Shown here piece after piece: positions 39,331 through 49,090 of a stretch of 64,000 nucleotides of DNA. The notes beneath the pieces were generated by a model, which was not told where the DNA came from, ran no database searches, and saw nothing but the letters and a program-made list of their open reading frames with translations. A program made the translations under genes and the position numbers. Every line of letters begins with the position of its first letter. The stretch's first letter is position 1. The stretch is from Serilophus lunatus (taxonomy: Eukaryota; Chordata; Aves; Passeriformes; Eurylaimidae), in the NCBI GenBank assembly GCA_013399895.1, contig VXBA01006131.1, forward strand, positions 197,111 to 261,110, read 5' to 3'.

Positions 39331-40060
39331 TGTCATAGTTACAGGGACTGGGACCAGTTTATGACTATGTGGGTTTTACCAAAGCTGTGTATTGTATACC
39401 CTCTGTGTCATTTCTGAGGGACTGTTAATAATAATCATTTGTAACAGCTGCTCAGGGCACACCTGACACCTCAGGCCACAATAGATAAGGAAATAGACAA
39501 ATCCTGTGAGGCAGGAGAGTGTCTTTTTCACACCAATGACAGCTGTGATAACTTCCTTTTGGGGCGGCATTAGCACCTGCACCCCCAGCAGGAAGGGGCC
39601 TTTCTGCTAATGGGCCAGTAATGGACCCCACTGCACTGGCATTATAAGCAGTTGCAATGATTAAGGTCACCAAAGATTCCAAAAATATCCCATGACTCGC
39701 TGAGTTAAACCACCCATTGTGAAACTCCCTGTCGTGGGAGAGGTACTCGGCATTCCCAGCTGAACCTGAGCATATATAATCTCCTGGGTTTGGGACTTGT
39801 AGTACCACTCATCAGATCCAGAGGAGGACCAGAATTTCAATAGGACTATGACTGCCCCTCTTGAGGAGGCTGTGATAATTACTTTGATAGAACTGTAATA
39901 ATCATAATGAGCAACAGGTTTCCTTCCCTTCTGCTTTCACCCAGGGGGATCACACGGTGCTCAGCACAAAAGCTAAAGAGCACCATGCTGTTCTTGTCCT
40001 GGGGTGCTGGGTTACATTCTCTCATTGTGAATCAAAGCCAATTCTAATTCGTATCATTGT
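39331..40060 (+). mobile_element. Longer copy of the two-copy LTR family
   Basis: The first 192 bp align with 19599-19790 and begin at the same TGT, which supports a 5' LTR boundary at 39331. This copy continues through a less AT-rich U3-like region to a TATA-like 'catatataat' at 39771-39780, then a C/G-richer segment with 'agatccagaggaggacc'. I cannot fix the 3' end: no CA terminus complementary to the TGT start and no clear AATAAA are visible, so 40060 is where the composition returns to background. No retroviral gene frames adjoin it, so it is probably a solo LTR or truncated copy. A frame of 118 codons on its minus strand has no known domain. Confidence 0.6.
39771..39780 (+). promoter_or_regulatory. 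TATA-like box in the LTR copy
   Basis: 'catatataat' occurs about 440 bp after the 5' TGT and just before 'ctcctgggtttgggac', a plausible U3/R junction. Confidence 0.4.
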
Positions 40061-40420
40061 ATACTGTAATGTTTTTAGTAAATTGTAGCACTGACTTGTA
40101 CTTTCTCTTAAATTGGGTTTGTTTCTCCTGCCAGTTTACTTTTAAACTAGCACAAGGAGGCAATCTTCTGTGATATTTGCTGATTTTGAGGACAAAACAT
40201 CTCTAGAATGAATGTATGTTTGTGTCAAAATGTCAGAATATTATTTTCAAATTATAGGTAAAATTATTCCTGATAAGGAGATCGTAAACTCCAAAACATG
40301 TATAATTTAGTTTCACAATTAATAAATGTCTAAATGCATAACCAGGGACATAGGATCCAAAATTAGTGCATTGAATATATTAAAAAAATCCAAACCAAAT
40401 CAAAAAACAAACATGGCCTT

Positions 40421-41375
40421 TTGTTTGCTAGCTGTGAAATTATATTTCAGCAGAAGATGGATCCCTGCAAATCTATGGAGCCTGATGGGTTACTTCTGAG
40501 AATCCTCAAAGATCTAGCTGATGTCATCACACAATGTCTCTCAGTTTTTCAATGGCCTTGGGAATCTAGAGAAGTTCCAGCTAAGTGGAAGCTGGTGAAT
40601 GTTGTCCCAGTTTTTAAGAAGTGTAAGAACTACAGGCCTGTTAGTTTCAGTTCAGTGCCTGGTAAATTCATGGATGCTATTGAAAAACACCTAAAGTCTA
40701 CACAGTCATTGGTCACACCCAGCACAACTTCATGAGGGAAAAGTCCTGCTTATCAAACCTGATTTCCTTCCATGACAGGTTAAACCACCTAGCTGATCAA
40801 GGGAAGCCAGTTGATGTAATATTTTTGGAACAGAAAGCTTCTGATACTGTCGCTCACAGAATATTTCTGGATTAAATATCCAGCACACAGTTGGATAAAC
40901 TCATCCTGCGGTGGATGAGAAATTGGCTCACAAGTCAAGCACAGAGAGTGTTACAGTGAATGGAGTGTCATCAGACTGGCACCTACTTATTAACAGGGTT
41001 CCACTGGGGTTCTTCTTAGGCTCAGTTCTCTTCAACATCTTCATGAACAACTTGGATGCATGACTGGAAGGAATACTAAGTGAGTTTGTTGACAACACTA
41101 AGCTGGAAGGAGCTGTTAACTCCCTCGGAGGCAGAGAGGCCCTGGAGAGACCTCGACAAGTTAGAAATGAGCAATCAGTGATCATATGAAGTTTAACAAA
41201 TGCTGGATTCTGCACCTGGTCCAGGGCAACCAGGGTTGTTTGTATAGACTACGGAACAAGAGGCTGGATAGCAGTAATGTGGAAAGGAACCTGAGGGTAC
41301 TGGTCGATGGTAAGTTGACTATGAGTCACCAGTGCCCTGGCAGCTGGGAGGGCCAACTGTCTCCTGTGTCCTGAA
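40421..41375 (+). pseudogene. CR1 ORF2 reverse transcriptase, inactivated
   Basis: Reverse-transcriptase motifs appear in order across several frames. The segment 40450-40735 reads DPCKSMEPDGLLLRILKDL, WPWESREVPAKWKLVNVVPV and KNYRPVSFSSVPGKFMDAI, then stops at about 40733. Further on come KPVDVIFLEQKASDTVAHR (near 40810-40860) and SVLFNIFMNNLDA (near 41020-41060). The catalytic FADD box reads FVDN at 41085-41096, so an essential aspartate is asparagine, and the enzyme could not work even without the stops. The last part, to about 41375, covers the region after the active site (MKFNKCWILHLVQGN, LRVLVDGKLTMSHQ). This is a decayed fossil of the enzyme that copies CR1 RNA at the target site. Confidence 0.9.
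40430..41375 (+). mobile_element. CR1 LINE reverse-transcriptase fragment, plus strand
   Basis: This copy holds the central part of CR1 ORF2 and lacks both the endonuclease and the 3' UTR. The 5' limit is near 40430-40445 and homology fades after about 41375, so it is truncated at both ends. A CR1 insertion normally keeps its 3' end, so loss of the 3' part implies a later deletion or rearrangement. Flanks are ordinary AT-rich DNA. Confidence 0.9.
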
Positions 41376-41550
41376 CAGAACTTTCAGAGGTTATCCAGAC
41401 ATACTTAATAGAATTTGGGAGAGTCGGCATATGAAGAAAATACCTTCACTAGTATGGCAGTAATAAATGGGAAAATAGAATTCTGCAAGGAGTGAAAGAG
41501 AGATTTATTTTCTACAATTTTGAGAAGAGATACCAGCATTACTTCATGGG

Positions 41551-41585
41551 GGTGTGTGTGTGTGGGTGTGTGTGTGTGTGTGTGT
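41551..41585 (+). repeat. (GT)n microsatellite
   Basis: A run of GT units with one GGG interruption. Slightly impure dinucleotide array. Confidence 0.95.
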
Positions 41586-42464
41586 TTGACATAAATAGGG
41601 TTTACAAAATAAAAGCAACCTATTCAGTAAGAGGCAAAAAAGGCATATATCAGGAATTAAACAATCAGATTCAGAAATTTGGGATATTTAACACTACTGA
41701 TTATATCATTTTTTAAGCACTGTGGAAAAAAGGTGATTTTAAATTAATAGACTATTTTTCATTCAATAAACCTCAGGGAACATTCCACTTCATGTAGAGT
41801 AAATTCAAGGAAGTCTTTGAATTTGGTATCCAAGGGGAATTTAGAAGAGATATCTAACAGAACAAAGAAGAAATCAGCTAAAATGTGATTATATTTTTAG
41901 TAAAAGAATTCAAAAGCTGGTACAGAGTGGCATTTGATGATATAACCACAGATAATTATAGTTCCAGGAGAAGATCTTAAGACTTTTTGATCATTAGTGA
42001 TTTTTAGCACTTCAGGTATTCATTACATTGCAATCTATCCTGGTGTATCCAATTGGAAATTATTGACATTAAAACAACCATTTTCACTTATATTCTTTTT
42101 GCCTTACTTAATATGAATTTAACTCATTATAATGAAAAATTAGCATTACATTCTACTCTTTAGAAATGGATTCTGCTGCGTTATTAACAAGTATGTTACA
42201 GCAGTGCATAATGAATGAAAATCTATCAGAGGAGTATATTTGGGTTCATAATAACATCATTTGATACAGTAACTTATTAAGATGTGAGTTTATTAGCAAA
42301 ACTGACAATTTTTTGAAACCATTCCCATTACAACTTGCAAGGCAGAAAAAAATAATCATAAGAAAAGCAGTAATGAATATTAACTGTTTTTCTTTTCAAT
42401 CTTATTGTGACTCTCCACAGGCAAGTGATTACTTGTGGACAATCGGATGAGGAACGTCTGTTTT

Positions 42465-42720
42465 TAGTATATATTATTTCATGTATTTATTAATTTATAT
42501 AAATAATATATTATATTAATAATACATAATATTATAAAATAGTTCATATGTAAGTATATGCCTATATACATAAATACATATTTATTATACTTATGTAAAT
42601 ATAGACACATATATGCTATGCATACATATATTAAATATGCATTTAATTTCATGCAGATACATATTTAAATATTTATTATATAAATATGTGAATATATTTC
42701 ATATATTTAGCCTCAGAATA
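42465..42720. repeat. Extremely AT-rich low-complexity block
   Basis: About 250 bp made almost only of A and T in TATA, ATTAAT and TTTAAAT words with many short inverted repeats (for example 'tttatataaataatatatta'). G and C are sparse. Such blocks are compatible with a matrix-attachment or easily unwound region, but that is inference. Confidence 0.75.
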
Positions 42721-44559
42721 CTCCTATAACTGTAACTACTTATTTGAAAAATGGGGCCTGATGCACTGGGAAGCTATATAAATTCACATAGAAATATTGT
42801 AATAAAATGAACAGTTGAAGGCATATAGACCAAGTCCCAGAAAATTATTTAATCCACTCAGAACATAGAGGGGACTTCTTCTCAGGGAAAACTGTTAGCA
42901 AAAAATATTTCAATTATACTAAAAAATTGACTAGCCAATGCTCTTGAGATAAATCTTTTTTTCTATCTATAAGTAGGAATTGGAATTTCTCTCCACAGAT
43001 CTGTTACTCTGTATCTGGCTACAATAAATCTGCTTCCTTGCATGAATGGGGATGGGTACTTCTGTTATTGGTTTGCTTCCCTTACTATTATTTATATCCT
43101 GATTTCTTCTGTAGAAATAAGTTTAAAAAATCAGCTTGATTTACTCTTGAACTGTAAAACTTTTAAAATATATGTAATGGCAGCATATGAGGCATAGGCA
43201 TATTTTATAAACTGTCTCAAACGTCTTCTAGGAATGTCAGAAAAATTAGCTACTTCTCTTGAACATTCCTTGGATAATGTTGCCTTATTCTATCTGAAAA
43301 GTTAAATGCCTCTATTTATTTAAGCATTGTTGCCCTCGGCATGGAGGGCAGATTCAATAAACGACTGCCTCTGCACTACAGGAGACCTAACAGTCCTACC
43401 AGTCCTCAAAAGAAAGTTAACATAAAGAGGCACCTGCCACTATGTACAGAGAGACAGGTGAATATGTAACCTTTCCTTCCCCATTCACTTAGATTCTGAG
43501 TAAATAATTTCCACAGTTGAAATGTTTTGTACTCATTTTCTTCCCTTTTACTCCCAGCTGCCAGCAATCAAAGCTCTGCCCTTCCTAGTTCACGGAGGAC
43601 GCATGCAGAAGGCATGTGTACAGTCTTCCCACTCTGTTTTTACTGACACACACTCTGCCTTAACAGGTGTGTGCCACTTCACAGTGAAATTTTTGTACTA
43701 TCAAAAGCTGGAGGAAATCACAGCCTCATGGATTTTCAAGATATTTTCACTTTTCACTGATAACCTGATTTCTACTACCTTTCCCCTCTCCCTTCTGTTC
43801 TCTGGCAGACTAGACAGGGCTTGAGAGACTTCTAGAAGACTGGAAAATTTGTATATCAGGACTGTTTGGCTCCTCTATTCCTAGATTCTTTTTTTTTTCC
43901 TCTATACATGACATGACTGAATGGGAAAGTTGTTAGACTTTGGATTTCCTCTTAAGTTCCAGTTTTTCATCGGCTCACAGCCACTAGGAAGCCTTGAGTC
44001 TCTGCTCCAATGTATCTTGGCTTCTGAGTGATTCTAAAGTCCAAAGTTTAAGTGTCATCTACAAGGCACTTACTCCTAGCAATCAGACTAGAAATTTGTG
44101 CAAGACCTGATGGTTTTGATATGGGGAAGTGTAAAAAAATCTGCATATCATGTATTGAAGAGTAAGTGATTGACTACAAAAACTCCATATAACCTCAGTA
44201 TATGAAAGAGTATTTTTATTTCAAATATTTCAGTCAATTAAATATTTCTGGCAAAAAGAATTACAGGTAATAGCTAACTAAGTGCCCAAAACAAGTGAAA
44301 AAATTAAGTGAAAAAAGTAGACTTACAAAAAAGGAGCAAAATATTCAGAAAAACTGAAAATATCCTGGCATGCGACTTGTTGTCATATATCCTGTTTCAA
44401 GCAGGCAAATTAAGAAGACTGCATTAGAGCATAACAAGACAAATAGTTATTAAAAATTCACCATCATGCAGAAAGCACATAGTGACCACACACGTTTATT
44501 ACGCAATGAAGGGAGTTATTAAATGCAGTGGCACCTGTAAAAAGGAAAAAAGTCATAGG

Positions 44560-44700
44560 CTTGAGATAGTAATGAGATAAGCTGCAGTCTGATCTGTTTG
44601 CATGCAAATGACCTCATCTGAATGAAATTAATCTGCATTTTAATGCTATTCTGAAAGCACTGCCAGTCCCATTATTCTATTCTTGCTTTCTTGAATTTTC
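44560..44700. promoter_or_regulatory. Candidate regulatory element with palindromic octamer site
   Basis: The perfect 12-bp palindrome TTTGCATGCAAA (44597-44608) contains two overlapping octamer half-sites, and ATGCAAAT lies at 44602-44609. It is followed by 'gaaattaatctgcatttt' with ATTA homeodomain words. POU-family proteins bind such octamers (family knowledge). That this DNA is an active or conserved enhancer is inference from word content only. Confidence 0.25.
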
Positions 44701-45355
44701 TTAGAAATAAGAAAAAACTGCTAATCAAAAGCGTAAAGAACATCTTTTATAACTTTTGGTCTTAGTAAATTAATTGAACAGATGAGAAAAAAAAAAGAAG
44801 ACATATAATAAAGATCATTAGATTTTAATCTTTTGTTGAAGAAAAAAATGCTACTTCAAGATTTGTTTCAGTAAGTGAAAATTAAATATGTACATAGCTA
44901 ATCCGTGTTGTTCATAGAATGCACTGTAATGAAGAAAATTACATTTATACAATGGATCAACTTTGCTTCTAGGTATGTTTTAATGTAGTAAGTGCTAATC
45001 ATGGATGCTGTGTCTAATAGTGTGTGTAGATAAGAAAAACTCTTATATCAGGCCACTTAGGCTCATTACTTTCAATGTTGCTGAAAAGGCAAATTAAATC
45101 AGTACCTTTTTTTCTTTAAACAACCTCAATTCCTCAAAATATAGAACTCTTCCTTGAGATACTAGATCTACCTGTTTTTTCAGCACATACTTCCCTTGAG
45201 GTCTCTGATGGACTTTCAACAAGGAACCCTGGTAAAATCCTTTCTTGTGAGTTAGCTTAAGGCAAATATAAACCAACTGAATAACCACATTTAGCAACAA
45301 AAACATAACCAAGAAAGAATTTGACAATTTCTGTGAAAGTAGGTCTATTCCCGGA

Positions 45356-45363
45356 NNNNNNNN
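45356..45363. other. Assembly gap of 8 unresolved bases
   Basis: Eight N bases lie 15 bp before a 22-base C run. The neighbouring homopolymer is the likely cause of the failure to call bases. Confidence 0.95.
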
Positions 45364-45378
45364 GTCTGTTCAGACTCG

Positions 45379-45400
45379 CCCCCCCCCCCCCCCCCCCCCC
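45379..45400 (+). repeat. C homopolymer (22 bases)
   Basis: Twenty-two consecutive C in the given strand. The length is unreliable because sequencing commonly fails in such runs, and the adjacent Ns show it did here. The polyglycine frame it creates on the minus strand is not a gene. Confidence 0.95.
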
Positions 45401-46579
45401 GTATCCTGTAGTTTGTACTGGAAATGTAAAAACTCCAGGGAAATAAAGAGTTATAGAATCACAAACATAGGAGCTCTTAGGCACTACCTATGATCCGAGG
45501 TGTAGACTAAATCTAGGACCATTTGTGCTGGCAGTATGCTGTAATAATTAGTCCAAAATTTTTACTAGCATGGAGCCAGATGACCTACCAGTGAAGAAAC
45601 TACATTTTTCTTCATGATGGATGCTTCCTTCTTTCTCCAAAATGGTCTCAAGTAAACCGTGTTTTTTAGACATAGAGCAGAGGTCACAAACTCTTGTCCC
45701 TCCCATACATAGTACAGTTCTATTTCTTCTTATTGAAATTGATTTATGCTAAAGCCTTATATATATATATTGTTTACAAAGGTACTAGTATTATAACATA
45801 GAGATGTTAACATAGTTATTGAACATGATAAATAATTTTCTATGTTAAATTATACATTATCAATTTTCTATATTATATTATTATGGCTAGAATAAATTAT
45901 AAAATACAATGGCTGCTTTCAAAATTATTTCTATTATCAATATAAATACTAGACTTTGCTTATGCAATGGTTATGAGATTAAAGCAGTGTTATTCCTTTA
46001 TTTTTAGAAATAAAAGAGGAAATATTTTAAGAATACTGTTGTATTCTACAAGCATGTAAACATGATAAGGTTTGCACAAATTAAGGTAACTTGTCACATT
46101 CTTCAACCATGAACTGAATCTGGGGAGAACAGATGCTGGTTACTCCTAGAGGTATGCAGAAAATGGGAGAAGAATATATTATATACTCATATATGACCCT
46201 CTTACCAGTATAATTTATATGTCAGTCTGCAAGTGCTCCTAGTCATTTTTATAAGTAAAAATCTTGAAGGTATAACAAAAATTATTAGATTTTTGGATTT
46301 CATTCTGATTCCAATATTACCATGATGTTGGATGGGGTTTTTTGTGAGGGTATTAGGTGTTCAATTTTTTTTTTTTTTTTTCAGGTGTTCAAACTATTTC
46401 TCATGTCAATAAAAGCAGCTGCAGTAAATCACCTTTCTCATTAATCGGTAGAGAGTGTTCCATGTGAATTTAAGCCCTGTAGGTGAACAGATGAACAAGA
46501 TTTAACTGCATTTTACTTTACACACCTATCTAGTCATCCTATTTCAAATGTGGTTCTTTTTTATCCAGGCTTTCATATC
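45401..46579. other. AT-rich non-coding DNA, no gene seen
   Basis: No recognisable gene or repeat family. A T run lies at about 46365-46381. Confidence 0.55.
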
Positions 46580-47284
46580 CAGGCAGGGAGTCATTGCAGA
46601 GAGACCTCAACAGATCAGAGGACAAAATTCAACAAGGGAAAGCGTCAGATTCAGCATCTGGGATGGGTCAACCCCAGATGTATGGACAGATTGGGGAATG
46701 AGATGCTGGTAAGCAGGGCTACAGAAAGGGAACTGGGAGTCCTGGTTGATGGCAAGTTGAATATGAGTCAGCAGTGTGTCCTGGCAGCCAGGAGGGCCAA
46801 CCATGTCCTGGGGTGTATCAGGCAAAGCATCGCCAGCCAATTAAGGGAGGTGATTGTCCCACTCTACTCTGCACTGGTGTGGCCTCACCTTGAATATTGT
46901 GTGCAGTTTTGGTTACAGCAATATAAGAAAGTTATTAAGCTATTAGAGAGCATCCAAAGGAAGGCAAATAAGATAGTGAAGGGTCTTGAGGGGAAGTCAT
47001 ACGAGGAGCAGCTGAGGTCACTTGGTCTGTTCAGCCTGGAAAAGAGGAGACTGAGGGGAAACCTCATTGCAGTCTACAATTCCCTTGCGAGAGGAAGAAG
47101 AGGGACAGGCGCTGATCTCTTCTCTGTGGTGACCAGTGACAGGACCCAAAGAAATGGTTGGGCACTGGAACAGGGTCCCCAGGGAAATGATCACAGCACC
47201 AAGCCTGACGGAACTGAAGAAGCGTTTGGACAATACTCTCAGACACATGGTATAACTCTTGCAGATGATCCTGTGCAGGGATAA
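46580..47284 (+). pseudogene. CR1 ORF2 C-terminal region, open frame
   Basis: An uninterrupted frame (the open frame begins at 46550 and ends at 47284, 244 codons) covers the part of CR1 ORF2 after the reverse-transcriptase active site. Readable family motifs are GVLVDGKLNMSQQC, AARRANHVLGCIRQSI, VIVPLYSALVWPHLEYCVQFW, KLLESIQRKANKIVKGLEGK and LGLFSLEKRRLRGNLIAVYN. Near residue 205 (SDRTQRN) a deletion removes part of the consensus and changes frame, so the last 35-40 residues are 3'-UTR-like or out-of-frame sequence although no stop appears. The catalytic palm and the endonuclease are absent. Annotation pipelines may wrongly call it a gene. It has no start context of its own. Confidence 0.9.
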
Positions 47285-47338
47285 GAGCTGGACTCGATGA
47301 TCCTTGTGGGCCCCTTCCAACTCAGCATATTCTATGAA
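46580..47338 (+). mobile_element. CR1 LINE 3' half, plus strand
   Basis: A 5'-truncated CR1 that keeps the C-terminal part of ORF2 and the 3' UTR. It ends with 'ccccttccaactcagcatat' and 'tctatga', the same 3' end type as the copies at 28938 and 56957 (seen there in antisense). It is the best preserved CR1 coding stretch of the window and lies in AT-rich DNA. Confidence 0.95.
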
Positions 47339-48989
47339 ATATACCAATATAATTTTAGAGGCTATGGCTATCTTCAGAATGTATGTTTTATTCCAGACAC
47401 ATATGGCACTCGTTCAACTGCCTACTTTCAAAAAAATAATAAAACTGGAGTGGAGAAGGTTTCAATCTTCTTTTATCAAAGAAAAAACAGAGGAAAGAGT
47501 TGTCATTCTGATAAAATTTCATCATAAATAAAAGTCCACATTACATAAGTCATCTTAATATGAAAAAACAGAGATCAGATGAACAATTAGTTCACATAGA
47601 CATTAAATACTTTGTACGCACACTTTCTGTAATTATATTAATAGAGATCATGACCAAATCCTGAATATCAGCATTGTAAAAACAGATTGCTCTGGTACAA
47701 ATTAACCACAGTTTCATGACAGTCTTCCAACATTATGTAAAATGAATTTGATTATCCAAACAGTAATGCAAGTACATGCTAACTAGCACAACATCAGACT
47801 AAGTGGTATGAAATCAGTGATCCGGCTAATGGATAAGTCTTTTATATGTGCTCAATGGTATATAGCCCAGGTTTTAGCAAGTCCTTTTACATATTCCTAG
47901 TATCTAGCTATTTAAATTTTTAACTTACTCTGTTTAAAGTCACTTCTCGCTTTCAGAAAAGTGTTCCCAGAAAATTCTTAGAGAACTGTTAAAAACATCA
48001 AGGATACTTCTCAAAGGACAGCTTAAAACAAGGTAATAATCTTACTTGCTGTTTGAAATCACAAGGTAAGGAATCAGACAAAGTAATGTATTATAATGAA
48101 ATATCTCTCCCTTGGGAAAGCGTGACACATTCTTGTTTTCAATATTTTACTCATGATTCAAAAGCTTTGATTTTGAAGACATAAGATGTCATTGTCATCT
48201 TGTTATTCCAGAAAAGTAGCATCAGTTTAAATTTACAATCTTTAACCTTGAGTCCATTAACACATCTGAAGAATTCTTCTGCCTAGTCAAAACCTACAAC
48301 GCCTGAGTTTTATGTCCCAATGTATAACTGGAAATCTCACTTAAAACTCTCTATTAAAATAATACATAACCCTAGTAGAAAAGCTCTACTTTTTTCTGAA
48401 CTCAATTGCAGTTGGAAACTAGCAAAATCTATTTAAAAAATCAGAAAAACTGAAACTTAAATATGTCTTTATTAATATATCAGCCCACAACCTTGGCAGG
48501 TCTAAAGATATTCAGCTGATGGATCACTATGCCTCTCTTCCAGTTTATTTCTAGTTACACCCTCCTCAGGCAATAGATTTCAAGGGATTACATTATAACA
48601 ATAACATTAAAAATAGATCACTTGAACCACATTACTCTTATTGTATATGCAGCCATATGCTATTCAGAAGGTGGAAAAATATATGATGCTGCGAAGCTAC
48701 GAATTTAGTACTGAAGATACTGAAGCTTTCATACAGTTCAGACTATGAAGTGTCTTTAGGTTTCATTTTAAAATAAACTGGCAGGAAAATAAATTTTAAA
48801 AGATCCTGATTTTTCTGATATGTGAAGTCATCAAAACTACTATCTTTATTGCACTCTTCCAGAATATAAATGCTAGCCCTGAACAGAGGAATAAACTCCA
48901 AAATTAGAAACAAAAAACAACCTGTTTCAGAGAAGTAGAATTAAAACAAGCTCAAATACATTTAATTGTAGAAGGAAGGAAAGGTGGGA
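47339..48989. other. AT-rich non-coding DNA, no gene seen
   Basis: I see nothing identifiable here. Frames of about 75 codons at 47297-47531 overlap the CR1 end and continue by chance. Confidence 0.55.
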
Positions 48990-49090
48990 TAGTGTTGAGT
49001 AATAGGTTGGCAATAGTTTAGGTAATAGGTAATAGATTGGACTCAACAATCTCTACAGTCTTTTCCAATCTTGTTAATTCTGTGATTCTG
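48990..49090 (+). mobile_element. Short CR1 3' end, plus strand
   Basis: Only the last hundred or so bases of a CR1 are kept: 'attggactcaacaatctcta', 'cagtcttttccaatcttgtt' and 'aattctgtgattctg'. The 3' end matches the copies at 3006 and 52464, but its terminal repeat is the usual 8-bp ATTCTGTG form. It is an extremely 5'-truncated insertion. Confidence 0.85.

Larger units (their letters stand above)
41376..45355. other. AT-rich non-coding DNA with simple repeats
   Basis: Contains a GT microsatellite (41551-41585), a very AT-rich block (42465-42720), and the octamer-bearing segment near 44560-44700, listed separately. No gene is recognised. AATAAA near 43025 and 43357 lies in unassigned sequence. 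Confidence 0.5.

Noticed and set aside
43330..43450. AATAAA within a slightly GC-richer patch, considered as an LTR U5
   Set aside because: No TG/CA boundary, TATA box or second copy in the window to support it.
45257..45484. Minus-strand frame with a glycine run
   Set aside because: It is the translation of the C22 homopolymer and crosses an N gap.
45450..45500. 'agaatcacaaacatagg', resembling an antisense CR1 3' end
   Set aside because: The match ends after a few bases and the rest of the CR1 3' UTR is absent.
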